Source: Owenia fusiformis
Lineage: Eukaryota > Annelida > Polychaeta > Sabellida > Oweniidae
DNA: 64,000 nt
Direction of reading: 5' to 3'
Assembly: GCA_903813345.2 (NCBI GenBank)
Contig: CAIIXF020000006.1
Coordinates: 6,624,989 to 6,688,988 of the forward strand
The notes beneath the pieces are model-generated. The model was given only the letters and a program-made list of their open reading frames with translations, had not been told where the DNA came from and did not search any database. Position 1 is the stretch's first letter. Each line of letters begins with the position of its first letter. The position numbers and the translations under genes are program-made. Of the stretch, positions 24,191 through 36,925 are shown piece after piece.

Positions 24191-25025
24191 CACAGGCTGG
24201 TATCGAAATATTTGTCCGCTGTGACAGAGCATGCTATTTTTCAAAAAACACTAAGAATACTTCACGATTTATTTTTTAACTCATATGTTTCGTTATACCA
24301 TACAAAATTACTTACTCCATGCAATGGATATATCAGTTGCGGGTAACTTTCACTTCTGTTTGAAGTCCAATTACGCTGGGAAGAAAAGCTATTGAAAATG
24401 GCGCCGGAGTATCATACGTGTACTTCAAAATGTACCATTTCTTGTTTAACTTTCTAATGGCACGATATAGTGACACGATAATATTTACACATGGTTTCAG
24501 CATAACTATGAAGGTATAAATGAGATGTTGATGTATTTGGTATTTTTAATTCTTTTATAAAAAATAATGTTTATTTTTTTTGTCCGCTGTGACGGAGCAG
24601 TTGCAAATGTGAACTGTGAAAATGCTCCGTCACAGCGGACAAAAAATATGAATATTATTTTTTATAAAAAATTAAAAAGACCCAATGCATTAATATCTCA
24701 TTAATACATTCAGAGTTATGCTGAAAACATATGTTAATATTATCGTGTCACTGTATCATGCCATTAAAAAGTTTAAAAAGAAATGGTACATTTTAGAGTT
24801 TGATACTCTGGCGCCGTTTTCAATAGATTTTACTCCTAGCGTTATTGGACTCCAAACAGAAGTGAAGGTTACACGCAAATGATTTATCCATTGCATGGCG
24901 TAAGTAATTATCTTTGATATAACGAAACATATGAGTTAAAAAATAAATCGTGAAGCATTCTTAGTGTTTTTATGAAAAATAGCATGCTCCGTCACAGCGG
25001 ACAAATCTTTCGATACCAGCCTGTG
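24191..25025. mobile_element. 835-bp near-perfect foldback element with repeated TGTCCGCTGTGACGGAGCA motif
   Basis: The outer ends CACAGGCTGG and CCAGCCTGTG are flanked by the direct repeat TTTAT on both sides, a likely 5-bp target duplication. The ~400-bp arms mirror each other almost completely. The motif TTTGTCCGCTGTGAC(G/A)GAGCA occurs near both ends and, inverted, on both sides of the central loop (about 24580-24645), so four copies punctuate the palindrome. It has no coding capacity. Confidence 0.85.
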
Positions 25026-25033
25026 TTTATATA

Positions 25034-25647
25034 CAGGGTGTCAAATAAGTCCCGTCCCCCCCCCCTCTACAGCCAAAACCAAGATATTTGGTACCAAGTG
25101 TGATATATCATTGGAAAGGTCTTCCAAAGTTAAGTTGATTGGCATATATCTGACACATGTCAATCGATCTCACAAATTTTTACATTATATCAATTGAGGT
25201 GACCATATGCCTAGATACATGGCAATTTGGCGTATTTGGCAGGATTTTAAGAATCGGGTATAAGAAAGGTCAAGGGACCAAAAGATGACTAAATATGTTT
25301 ATGGCGATGAATTTAACCAATTTCTGGATAGGGTTAGATGAGTAGAAAATAGAGGTGTAAGGAAAGTGTTGAAAACCTTTTTGTAACAAGTGGAATGCGA
25401 AAAAGATTAACTTTTTGACATATTTCTGAGGTCATATCCTTGTCATTTTGACGCAAAAAAGTTACTTAAAGGAGGGCACGTTAACTATAAAAGACATCAT
25501 AAAAATATAGATAAATTTCATCCAAAATACTTGAGAGTTGGTGAGTTAACATAACTTTGGATGATCTTTCCAATGGTATATCACACTAGGTACCGTCTGT
25601 TAAGGTTTTAGCTGTAGCAGGGGGGACGGGACTTATTTGACACCCTG
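25034..25647. mobile_element. 614-bp mariner-type MITE with CAGGGTGTCAAATAAGTCCC ends
   Basis: Terminal inverted repeats CAGGGTGTCAAATAAGTCCC / GGGACTTATTTGACACCCTG are flanked by TA. The subterminal parts (GGTACCAAGTGTGATATATC and its inverse) are also inverted. It sits 8 bp from the preceding foldback element. No transposase is present. Confidence 0.82.
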
Positions 25648-26529
25648 TACATTATTTATACCGCCATGATTCCCACGAGCATTCTCAGATGTATTTTTAT
25701 CACCTTTCTACAATTATGGGCCAAACTGTCCAATATCCAAAATTTTTAATTTCCAATGATGAGAGTGTTTCGATATTTCTTTGAACAGCGCAACCTAGGC
25801 TTTCCCCACTCGACTAAATTATGGAGCAAAATTATACATTGGACGATTAACCAGCAATGTACGTGCTAATTCCATCTAAGATATCCATTTGTTGAAAGGC
25901 ACATTGTTTTCCTAATGCTACTTTTGTCGTTTTATAAACAAAATAAAAATAAACGATAAAACGCAGAATTGACTTTCTTTCCCATCTTCTTAGGCAATAT
26001 CTGATTTTTTCAATTATCCGATTTTTCAATTTATTCATTGTTATATTTTATTAGTATAGGAATTACTCCCACGGGCAGTGTGGCATCATATCCAAGGAGT
26101 TTTGTCATTGCATTGTTGTACTGAACAAAACAGTTTTTCATTCAACCCACGACCGAATATCACTGATCAGCAGAACATTGACGGAAGTTGCAGTAGCTTT
26201 CAAAATGGCGGGCTCTTCAATCGAGTTTTGGTTTAAGAATTCTGACTATATCAAATGTTATTGAAACTCGACATGAAAAAAGTTCCCTTTCTCGCGTGAT
26301 CATACGAAAGCTTCACCCCTTAAGTACGATTGACGCGGACTGCACAGTACGATTAAGCCCATAGAATTCCCATGTATTGTACGTGACCGGTCGTAATTGG
26401 TGCAGGGCTAAAAACTAACAGCTGCCTGACTGCAAATGACAACCAGTTTTTACTCTTGGTAATGGACTTGGAAAAACATTTGCCTATTGGGCATTGGACC
26501 GAATACTAATATGGTAAATAGATGTACTT
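25648..26529. other. Intergenic, nothing recognised
   Basis: About 880 bp with short ORFs lacking known motifs. No RNA gene or exon supported. Confidence 0.4.
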
Positions 26530-28470
26530 GTAAACGAGGGGAAAGTGTACCCGTGTATATACAACCTACCGCCGAGCAAGACACGCATATACCGCCTGTC
26601 GAATGTTTGGTTAACTACATCTCATAGGTAAATGGACAATAAAGGTAATATTGGACATCTATCAATTCCCTTGGATGTTTAGAATCGTTACTAAGATGTT
26701 CTAGCAGGCGGAATTGGCCTTGAATCATAGTTGAAATATATTTGTCCAAATTAAGAGATAAGTTAAACGTATAATGGTTTTCGATTTGTTTTTCTCATCA
26801 TACTCGCTTTAATTGATAATGAGCCATACATAAGACATACTTGGGCCGGTAAATGTATGTCATATGTATAATATATTAAGTGTCAAAATATTAGGTCAAA
26901 ATAGTACTTTTGAACAGCAAAATCTTCACATAAACTTTGTCCTAAAAGATCCGATGTTATCGGACATCGGACCCGATGTGATCGACGAGTAATATTATAA
27001 AGATCTGAAAATATCTTGAGTAAATGATCTTAGAATCCGAACATTACTTGAGTAAAATCTGTTGAGATCCGATTATATCGTCGAGTCTATGACATGCTGA
27101 TGATGAAATAGTGTTAGTGTTACTTTTGGGAGTTTTCGAACCTTGATTTAATTGCCTTTATTGGAAGGGTTACTCGTTATTGATACTATTGTAACATTTT
27201 GACCCAGACTGACACAACAGAAATTAGGCTATCAACATTGTAGGATAGGAAAAGCGCGGAATCAATTATGAATGATTTTTCTTCATTTTAGGAGCCGTTG
27301 TACTGATATTTTAGTCAAACTTGAGAGCGAATGAATTGCATTTAAATCAATTATTATCCATATTTATGGATAAAAATGAATATGTGTCACGTTCCTAATC
27401 TCTACTGGTCAATCTTTTTTCATTTTAGTAGCCTTTTTACTGAAATCTTATTTTATTCAATATTGAGACCTAATTTCTGTTGTGTCAGTCTGGGTTAAAA
27501 TGTTGCAATAGTATCAATAACGAATAACCCTTCCAATAAAGGCAATTAAATCAAGGTTCGAAAAATAAATATGTGTCACGTTCCTAATCTCTACTGGTCA
27601 ATATTTTTCATTTTAGTAACCTTTCTACTGATATCTTATCTTATTCAATATTGAGATCGAATGAGCATAACGGGTAAACTTTGCACATTTTAGACCAATC
27701 CAAATATATAACTATTTTTCATATGTTTATCGTCTTGGTAGATACAAAATAATATGTACCAAACTCATTGGATTATGAGCATAGTCAGATAGAAGTGGTG
27801 ATATCATCAACAATGAAAATTATGGTGATTCGAGTGAAAGCATGAATTCAATGTTTTAAAGAACTTCGCGGGACACAGACGTTGACGTATAGTGCTGCCG
27901 GAATTATATCATATTAACAGGAATATTTGTGATATACTTCATGTTATTATATGATCATTCGAAAGCTTACTCACTACCTCATCGGGTTCTACTCACGGTA
28001 TAATCGGAATACTCAGGCGGTAGCATCGGGTCCTATTGAATCGTACTCGTGGTATAATCGGGTCTTTCATTTTCAACTTTCACCGGTGATTTCAATGATA
28101 TGCAACGTATGACAGTGAAACAAATGTGATATATTTGGACCTATTGTATCTTTGAATCAAATGGAGTAAAAGCCATGGTTCTTACTTATTTAAGATGTAA
28201 AACATCATTCTAATATTCAGAAGTTGAATTTAGCGATTTGATAGTAAATATTGCATTAAGTACTCATTATTCTCTAAACATGAGTGCCTGGAACAACAAT
28301 TATATCGGTTACAAACAATTCTGTGTTTTATCTATTTCTCATATTGAGAAATTCAATATAAAATAGGAGTTTATTAACTAATCCCCTACATTTTCAGACA
28401 TCTTCGGGTCTTTGCTCGGCGGTAGGTTGAATATACACGGGTATTCTTTCCCCTCGTGTTGTATTGCAGC
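26530..28470. repeat. Inverted-repeat-bounded segment (~1.9 kb) with internal repeats
   Basis: A ~50-bp word containing ACCCGTGTATAT and CAACCTACCGCCGAGCAA at 26537-26590 recurs inverted at 28405-28465. Inside, 27134-27236 and 27466-27563 are inverted copies around GACTGACACAACAGAAATTA. The direct repeat ATATGTGTCACGTTCCTAAT occurs near 27380 and 27572. Near 27980-28070 an ATCGGGT...GGTATAATCGG unit is doubled. This may be one decayed composite element; the class is unknown. Confidence 0.5.
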
Positions 28471-28902
28471 AACCATCTTTTCAACCTTAGTCTTGAACCC
28501 TGAATCGGTGGAATTCGTAAGAATAGGCCTAGATGTAATTTACACACGATGTATTCATTTTTAAGTGACAGTGTTTCATTAAAATAAACGCTCGATGCAG
28601 ATGGCATTTTTTTGGTACAAACATGAAAACGAAAAAGTTCGAAGTCATCTATTCCCGTCGGCCATTTTGAAAGATTTGACAATGTGTCTTGTGATTGATA
28701 AATGACCAGTGAAAGAAACACCTTGCACGTGACAAGTAAATCCCAAATGTTACATTTCATATTTCTAATCTAACGATGTAGTTGTACTGTGTATCTCATG
28801 CATCTCCCAAATGGTAGGAGCTCGTATCGACCTTGAACTGACTTTATAGACTCACAGTGCACTTTCTCGGCTACACGTACGACCTCTTCTTCGGAGATGA
28901 AT

Positions 28903-29620
28903 TGAAAATACATAAGGGTTATGTACTGGGAGGTTTTGGATACAGGTTTTATCCCAAGGGTAATATGTGTATATCCCGAGGGACCGCAGGGACCGAGGGA
29001 TATACACATATTTCCCGAGGGATAAACCCTGAAGTGTATCCAAAACCGACCGTACATAACAGATGTATTTCATACCTACTGATGTTCTAGGTACGTCACA
29101 TACCTTATAAAGTTCCAAAATTCAAAAATATACTTAAGATACGCATTTTCTTGGTGTTATAAAGTGTTTTTTTTTAGTTTCTGAGATTTTCAAACTCATA
29201 TAACTCATATTTTAAAAAATAAAAGTTGAAAAAAAATTGTGAAAAAAAAAATTTGAAAAAGAATGTGAAATTTTTTTTTGGGAAAAAATGGGAAACATTT
29301 TATTTGAAAAAAAAATTTGAAAAACATTTAAAAAAAAATTTAAAACAAATTTCAGGAGCGGGACCGGGATGGATACAGCGTGTATCCATTCCGCCCAGGG
29401 CCTTGGTTAGATACAGTATATATTCCCGCTCGTTATGTACCTAGAACCTCAGTAGGTATGAAATACATAAGGGTTATGTACTGGGAGGTTTTGGATATGG
29501 GGTTTATCCAGAGGGAGATATGCATATCTACCTGAGGGACCGTAGGGACCGAAGGTAGATGTGCATACCTCACGAGGGATGAACCCAATATCCAAACCGA
29601 CCGTACATAACTGCTTTATC
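28903..29620. repeat. Cluster of nested palindromes with GAGGGACCG(C/T)AGGGACCGA apices
   Basis: Palindrome 1 (about 28910-29060) and palindrome 2 (about 29465-29612) share the same plan. Each starts GGTTATGTACTGGGAGGTTT, mirrors to CCGACCGTACATAAC, and has a GC-rich apex GAGGGACCGCAGGGACCGAG or its variant. The segments outside them (about 29061-29093 and 29436-29467) are themselves an inverted pair around TACCTAGAACCTCAGTAGGT. The A-rich stretch 29220-29350 between them gives a meaningless Lys-rich ORF. Confidence 0.72.
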
Positions 29621-29624
29621 CTAT

Positions 29625-29905
29625 ACCAAGTAGAGTTTTCTAATTTTCTTTCGATTTTTTCAATTTTCTCACATTTTTCTAATTTTTTAAAAAAATTTCA
29701 ATTTTTTTCAAATTTTAATTTTTAAAATTTTTTTTCACATTTTTTCTTTTTTTTCAATTTTTAAAAAAAAAACTTTTTTTTTCGAAGCGGGAAGATATGC
29801 GCTGGAGCGGGAGATATGGCGGGAGATATGGAGGTTCAGGATATGGAAACCTCAATACGGGATATATCTTACCAACTTATCTCCCTAAAACTCTACTTGG
29901 CATAG
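29625..29905. repeat. ~280-bp inverted-repeat element
   Basis: The ends CCTATACCAAGTAGAGTTTT and AAAACTCTACTTGGCATAGG are inverted. The interior is T/A homopolymer-rich, followed by a GATATGGCGGGAGATATGG repeat around 29800-29850. Confidence 0.6.
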
Positions 29906-30379
29906 GCAATCTTATTCAATGATGGTGAAATTGAAAATTAATCTATCGCCCACTATACCAATAGCTTCACATTCCAATATAATATTCATTTGTTTCAGGC
30001 TTGGATGTTGATCGTTATGCTATGTCAATCATAGAAGTTATATATGCAATTATTGTGTAATGAATGATGATTACATCTTGGGATTGTTAGCTATCAATGA
30101 GCAAGTGGGATTCGTAAGAGTTCATGAGTAAATGAGACAAGAGACGAATCTCTCATGAAAACCTGACCTATGCTTTAAAAGTTTATTCACATTACAAGTC
30201 ACATTATGTTTAATGAATAACAAATAAGAAAATTTCAGTGCAATATAGCAATTGGAATTTCAGTATTGCTTGATTCATTTTCTGATATGGGCTTAAAGGG
30301 CTTCAAGCCCTGGGCTTTCAATAGAAGGGTATGCAACTCTGTATTATAAACATGAAAACTTCAAAATGAGTAGTGCCAT

Positions 30380-32235
30380 GCTTCCCTTTTTTAGCTCACA
30401 TGGTGAGCTTTTGCAATCACTCACTTGTCCGTCCGTCTGTCTGTCCGTCCGTCTGTCCGTCCGTCCGTCAACAATAGTGGCACGTTTTAAAACCTCTGTC
30501 GATAGGATTCCTGTTTTAAGTTATTTCTGTTCAACATCAATACAGAAAACTCCCCTATGACTCCTGGTTCAAAAGCTCGCCTATTTTCAAAATGGCCGCC
30601 ATTTGTCTCACGAAATTTACTTTTGACCCATTTCCTAGCTTTACAAATAATTTCAGGTGTCCTACATTGTAAAAATCCATGTCAATGTAAAGAGTAGATA
30701 TATGAAATAATTTTGTTACAAAAAATCAGCGAAAAATTATATCCATTTTTTTTATTTTCAGCCATTTTAGTTAACATTGATTTGTCCATCTGACTCGCGA
30801 AATCCACTTTTCCATCAACAACAGTGGCACGTTTTAAAACCTCTGTCGATAGGATTCCTGTTTTAAGTTATTTCTGTTCAACATCAATACAGAAAACTCC
30901 CCTATGACTCCTGATTCAAAAGCTCGCCTATTTTCAAAATGGCCGCCATTTTTGTCTCACGAAATTTACTTTTGACCCATTTCCTAGCTTTACAAATAAT
31001 TTCAGGTGTCCTACATTGTAAAAATCCATGTCAATGTAAAGAGTAGATATATGAAATAATTTTGTTACAAAAAATCAGCGAAAAATTATATCCATTTTTT
31101 TATTTTCAGCCATTTTAGTTAACATTGATTTGTCCATCTGACTCGCGAAATCCACTTTTCCGTCAACAACAGTGGCACGTTTTAAAACCTCTGTCGATAG
31201 GATTCCTGTTTTAAGTTATTTCTGTTCAACATCAATACAGAAAACTCCCGTATGACTCCTGGTTCAAAAGCTCGCCTATTTTCAAAATGGCCGCCATTTT
31301 TGTCTCGCGAAATGTACTTTTGACCCATTTCCTAGCTTTACAAATAAATTCAAGTGTCCTACATTGTAAAAACCCATGTCAATGTAAAGAGTAGATGTAT
31401 GAAATAATTTTGTTACGAAAAATCAGCAAAAAATTATATCCATTTTTTTTATTTTCAGCCATTTTAGTTAACATTGATTTGTCCATCTGTCTTGCAAAAT
31501 CCACTTTTGGACCATTTGCCTTAAACCCTCTGTCGATAGGATTCCCGTTTTAAGTTAATTTTGTTCAATATCAATACAGAAAACTCTCCTATGACTCTTG
31601 GTTCAAAAGCTCGCCTATTTTCAAAATAGTCGCCATTCTTGTCTCGCGAAATTCACTTTTGGCCCATTTCCTAGCTTTACAAATAAATTCAAGTGTCCTA
31701 CATTGTAAAAACCCATGTCAATGTAAAGAGTAGATGTATGAAATAATTTTGTTACGAAAAATCAGCAAAAAATTATATCCATTTTTTTTATTTTCAGCCA
31801 TTTTAGTTAACATTGATTTGTCCATCTGTCTTGCAAAATCCTCTTTTGGACCATTTGCCTTAAAACCTCTGTCGATAGGATTCCAGTTTCAAGTAATTTT
31901 TGTTCAACATCAATACAAAAAACTCCCCTATGACTCCTGGTTCAAAAGCTTGCCTATTTTCAAAATGGTTACCTTTTTTGTCTCGCGAAATTCAATTTTG
32001 GCCCACTTCCTAGCTTGACAAATAATTTCAGGTGTCCTGCATTGCAAAAAGCCATGTCACTGTAAAGAGTAGTTATATGAAATAATTTCGTTACAAATAA
32101 TTAGCAAAAATTTATATCCATTTTTTTTCAGCCATTTTATTTAACATCGATTTGTCCATCTGTCTCTCAGTCAGTCCAAATAGTGGCAAGTGGCTTGAAA
32201 TAATTTTGTTTCCAAAAATCAGCAAAAAATGATAT
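30380..32235. repeat. Tandem satellite, ~340-350-bp unit, about five copies, with (GTCC)n leader
   Basis: A short lead-in (AGCTCACATGGTGAGC, then a GTCC/GTCT run at 30428-30470) is followed by tandem units. The word CCTCTGTCGATAGGATTCC recurs at 30493, 30840, 31188, 31527 and 31866, steps of 347, 348, 339 and 339 bp. Units 1-3 are closer to one another than to 4-5, and the last copy fades near 32230. Each unit carries TTCAAAATGGCCGCCAT. The palindromic AGCTCAC...GTGAGC start plus GTCCGTCC run marks a repeat family I associate with mollusc genomes. Confidence 0.85.
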
Positions 32236-32717
32236 AGTTTTTTTTATTTTCTGTCATTTTAGCCAGCCATCTTTCACTTTTGAGCACCCACGGTACTAAT
32301 TTTTGTAATATTTCAAAGAGTTTTAGATAAATGTATATACTGTATGTTTCAGTATTATCTTGACAATAATATGTAGGTAACCTCGTTTTCAGAGGTGGCG
32401 TAACCGTCATGCTATAGCAGGGTGATATAGATGTAACCTACATACGATCATAAAAAGCCAATTCAGCATGAATATGTTCTACTCAAGCCATAATAATGCA
32501 TTTTGAGTTTGCGGTTACGCAAAAAATTGATGGACGGTTTACGCGAACCTCCTTCAAATATGTATCTCCGATACATAGCTCTGAGGCACATATACTGAAA
32601 AACACTAGAATGGACTAAAAATCATGAACTTGGATATCTCAGTCGGTAAGTTTACAGCTTATATTCTACTTCTAGTGAACCACCTGGCAAATTTGACCCA
32701 GTCTTTATAACCATCTA

Positions 32718-33023
32718 CAGGGTGGGCCAAAAAACGACACTTTTTTTTCAAAATGCTATAACCTTTTTAATTTTTGGTTCAAAATCATAATTTGCATACC
32801 AAAAGAAACTTAAAGTTGTTATCTAGCCATGGATCATGAATTGTACACTTTTACTTGAATAAAATATGTCACCAGCGTCTCACTTAAACATGTGGTGTGC
32901 CATGAGAAATAGGCATAATTTGCAAAATGTTCCTGAACTCATATGACCTGATGACCGCCAAGCTAATAAAAAAAAAAAGATATAGTGTCTCGAAAAAAAA
33001 GTGTCGTTTTTTGGCCCAGTCTG
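32718..33023. mobile_element. 306-bp mariner-type MITE, CAGGGTGGGCCAAAAAA ends
   Basis: The left end CAGGGTGGGCCAAAAAACGA and right end TCGTTTTTTGGCCCAGTCTG are inverted and flanked by TA. The outermost 17 bases match the ends of the 3.2-kb mariner-like element at 9442-12676, so it may be mobilised by the same transposase family. The interior differs. Confidence 0.78.
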
Positions 33024-34649
33024 TATATATACGTCACCGAATGGAACTAGTTGAAAAGGAAATCTTTTCGGTGAATCTTGCCGACAGGCAAGAAAGAGGA
33101 CATGCTGTCTGTCCCATCCGCCTTTTTTTGTTATCGTTATCGCAAAATCTTGCAAATCGCATTGACGTAACCGTCATGCTATAACACCGTGTGGTTGTAC
33201 GTGTAGTATTCTATAATTCCTTATTCATTCCATAACATGTTTTTCAAATCTCAGGTAACGTGTCGTTTTACGCGACACGAGGGAAAGGAATAATGCGCAC
33301 CATACACTGTTGCTGTACAGCCAGCATCAGTGTATAGTTATAGTTCATTCTTATACCTTTTATTCCTTCATATATTGAATATATTGTAGAGTTTGGGTGT
33401 TTTGAAAAAGAAATACAAATATTTTATTCTCTATAAGACACCAATTCCATTAATTTTTATCATCAAATATGTTTTATTAAATGCATTAAAGATGTGTTTG
33501 AGTAACGTTTTGAGGCATTTCTATTTGTCTTACTATCAATCATTTAAACATTAGATCATTGACAAACTACCATTTCGTCAGTTGTTTAACTTCGCTTCTT
33601 AAAAGAGAGCTTCATCTTCATGGTGGCACACTTAATTCACTGCCATTTTAAAACTATTTTTGAGAATATGAAATGATATGGTATTCCTTTACGGTAGGCT
33701 ATTTAAAAATAGTCAGACAGCAATTTGAGCGAACATGTCATAAATCGTACACTAATTATTGCAAATATCTCAGTTTCCAAGGAACACATTCATTTGCATG
33801 TTTTTGAAATAAAGTTAATCAAAATAAAATACCATCTTTCAGATTTGCAATATCATAGACATGGTTTTCTAGTTCACAATCGAAAATCCTCCTACCTGTA
33901 GCTCATAATTGCTTTTCAAAACTAAGCTTCAGATCGTGTCCCAGTTTATACTCCTCGATGTGTCTCCGTAAGTTGCAAGCGTGGCGAACTAAAACTGCCC
34001 TCCAGTAGTCCCAGTTAAGTAAGGAAGTTGACTTCCAAGAGAGGTGATTATATAATGTTTTGCTGTCTGCCCACCCCTCTTGAAATCAACAATCCAACGG
34101 ATGTTCGCTTATCACGGTGTAAGACTGAATAGTCAATGCCCGTACCTTTAATACAGTTTGATCGCCTACTCGCGTTACACATGGTGTTTTATGTAAGGAA
34201 TTCTATTATTGGATAACTATTAGCGTATCGTAAGCAATGACAAGTCGATGACATAGTGTCATCAGTTCTAGGTGTTCTAAGATTGGTAAAATGTTTAACG
34301 AAAGGGTGATTCAGAAGTAGCGTGTTGTCATTTCAGTGTATACTGAACTAATTTTCTTGAAACTCGTAGATAATTATTTTTCTTGTAAAATTAAGTTTGC
34401 CGAGAGTGAGGTCACATCGGGTTACCATAGTAACCATGATATAAGCCAATCAAATAGCAGTTCAGCTTTATTCTTAATAATGTTTGGGGAACATCTGTAC
34501 CAAGTTTCAAGAAGATAAGCCCAGTGGTACTGAAGTGGTGATATTCATCTTGACCAGGTTCAACAGTATGTATGATATTACCAGTCAAGTCTTTAAAATT
34601 ATTTTCTTTTATTTCTTTTAAATCACATTATCCAACAGTATTCTAGAAA
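33024..34649. other. Intergenic, nothing recognised
   Basis: 1.6 kb without supported exons. A CTTCTTAAAAGAGAGCT word near 33596 recurs near 51890, so some of this is dispersed repeat. Near 34420 TTACCATAGTAACC is a small palindrome. Confidence 0.4.
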
Positions 34650-34856
34650 ATGATACATAATATCACAGGAAGCAAAAATGCATATGAAATCACTTTTGAG
34701 GAATTGAAAGCTTTTTGTGCATTTGAAAAGTTAAAAAAAGTTAACTCTTTTAGAAGCGGAGCATTAAAAGAGATGCAATTATTAAGAGATGAATATGATG
34801 CAAATGGTATTTTGACATTTAGCAAAGTCCATTTATCATTTGTTCAAAAAATTTAA
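34650..34856 (+). CDS. Unrecognised 68-codon ORF, possible exon or repeat fragment
   Basis: An ATG-initiated frame with an in-frame TAG just upstream and a TAA at the end. Composition is protein-like (mixed charged and hydrophobic; contains EITFEELKAFCAFEKLKK and a possible helix-rich C-terminus), unlike the surrounding AT noise. I do not recognise the family. A TTATCCAACAG just before could be an acceptor. It may equally be a transposon fragment or chance. Confidence 0.2.
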   Translation: MIHNITGSKNAYEITFEELKAFCAFEKLKKVNSFRSGALKEMQLLRDEYDANGILTFSKVHLSFVQKI

Positions 34857-34859
34857 TAA

Positions 34860-36317
34860 ATATTGTGTCAATGATAAGTACATGTCTATATGTTCTGGTT
34901 GTTATATTACAAAGGTAGGCGGATAAATATCTTTTGACATTTTCATGGTATGGGCGGCTTCAATTTTATTCTGTAGGATTACCTCAACCATTGTCTTTCA
35001 AAACCTCTTGAAAGACCAGCTTCAACAGAATATTGAAAACAGAACGTTGAAAAACACAATGGGCGATAAAAAGTGAGCGTCTTTTTACTGGTCAAATCAA
35101 TATAGAATGTAGAGGCTTTGATTTAGAACACCGGATACTGCCATTGATAGTAACAGTTTGTAACAGTAAAGCAACAGGTCACAATTGTAGACCCCAAAAC
35201 CCGATATATCCACAATGTCTAACATCAGTTCCGAGCTGATCGATACAACGAGGACTGTATTTATCTTAAGATCAATTAGATCAAAGAGTTTGTACTAAAC
35301 GCGTATGAAAAACATGCTTGGTACAACCAATGGACGGATGGATCAACAACCGGATGGAAAGTAGCACCTTGAATCGACAACGATAAAGTAAACACCATGC
35401 GAATATGGATTTCCCTATTTGACAATAAATCACACGGTAAGTGTGTGTTATGATGTAAATGTCGGAAGAACGAATATTGCCCATGCTAGTTAAACTCATT
35501 CATTTCCATATGATCTTCCTTCCTCACAAATCAATGTCGACTATTTTGAAATGATGAGATCTCTTAAAATGTCTCCCTGAAAAGCAGACTAGACCGGATA
35601 GACTCAACCGGGGACAATGATTTCTGTTAATGTATAATTTAACGAATACATCGTATTGTATATTAAAGAAATCCAGAAATTTTAGAAAGTATTGTTCCCA
35701 CACGTGCACAATACACAATACTAACTCTAATTATAACTAGAACATCGTTCACTCGGCTCTCGTGGGGAGCCACGCCCTCTCCATCTCTGTCCTTCTGCGA
35801 TGCAACAGAGAGAGTGAGATGCTATGAGTATCAGAATACTCCCGTCGGTCTGAACGCAGTGAAAACCGATGGTGTGAATATTCATAACTATGCAATATAG
35901 GCATTGTTAAATTTCCAGGCTGCTCATATTTGCTGATTATTGAATATATCGAGTTTAAAAGTGCAGGTTATTTGTACTTTAAGTTGTGTCATGATTTAAT
36001 ACGACACTTATACGACATCATTAATGGAATAGAGTGATGATAAGTTGGAGCTCTTTTCGCTTTGTGGGACGAGCTTTCATTTCAGGACGTGACATCACAA
36101 CTATGTCAACCTTAATTAGGAGGGGCTTCTTTCTATTTTTGATAAGTCGGGGCTTCTTTTTATTTTTCAACACACATTTTCGAAGACTTCCTAGCAAGAC
36201 AACATGCACGTGGATAATAAGCATGCATTGCATACGTCACCACATGTGATTTCTCTGCTCTAAGATGTAAATGCACTTGACGTATAAAGTAGACTATTTG
36301 GTTGACCAAGATTATCT
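34860..36317. other. Intergenic, small dispersed repeats only
   Basis: No gene supported. The segment around 35845-35880 (CCCGTCGGTCTGAACGCAGT) matches the inverted-repeat apex near 21690-21720, so both are remnants of one palindromic repeat. Around 36100-36180, AGGGGCTTCTTT is doubled. Confidence 0.4.
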
Positions 36318-36550
36318 AGTTGTGTTGTGCTGTATTGCATTGTAATGTATTGTATTGTATTTTCATATTGTATTGTATTGTATTGCATTGTATTGTACTG
36401 TATTGTATTGTATTGTATTGTATTGTGAGGTGTGGTTTTGTGATGTGTGGTATTGTGCTATGTTGTATTGTATTGCATTGCATTGTATTGTATTTTACTG
36501 TAATGTATTGTGATCGAGGTGTGGATTTTTGATATGTGATATTGTGTTGT
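36318..36550. repeat. (TGTAT)n/(TGTATTG)n microsatellite
   Basis: A run of TGTATTG, TGTATTGTAT and variants such as TGCATTG fills the stretch and produces a Tyr/Cys/Ile/Val-rich pseudo-ORF. It fades toward 36550. Confidence 0.85.
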
Positions 36551-36689
36551 AGTGTATTGAATTATGTTTTGTTTTGCTGTATTTTAAATAGTAATTGTGA
36601 TTCGTGGTATTGTGTTTTATCGTATGATCTGTAAAATGAAGCCCTCTGATTGGTCAGTTCTTGTGCTATACCAATCTGTATTGCTACTG

Positions 36690-36925
36690 AGATTGTCCGC
36701 GTTGATCATCTCCGTCGCAATACAGAAAATATTGGTACGGAGGAGACAATTTCAGTAGCAATACAGAGGATAACACGATAAAAACGTTATTGAATGATTT
36801 GAAGTGCAATGCAGGATATATTCTGTCTCGATATTCTGTATTGGCACTCGACTTCGTCTCGTTCCAATACGGAATTTCTCGAACAGAATATATCCTGTAT
36901 TGCACTTCAAATCATTCAATAACTT
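36690..36925. repeat. Long palindrome with GGCACTCGACTTCGTCTCG apex
   Basis: The left arm (about 36770-36840: CGTTATTGAATGATTTGAAG, then GGATATATTCTGT) is mirrored on the right (about 36870-36925). An extra flanking pair around GCAATACAGA lies at 36714 and 36760. The apex is GC-rich. Opposite-strand ORFs here are palindrome artefacts. Confidence 0.7.

Noticed and set aside
28386-28760. 124-codon minus-strand ORF
   Set aside because: Its C-terminal part is the inverted-repeat arm that recurs at 26.5 kb; no recognisable protein.
29226-29444. Lys-rich ORF
   Set aside because: Translation of an A-homopolymer-rich spacer between palindromes.
36320-36532. 70-codon ORF rich in Cys, Ile, Val, Leu and Tyr
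   Set aside because: It is only the translation of a TGTAT/TGTATTG microsatellite.
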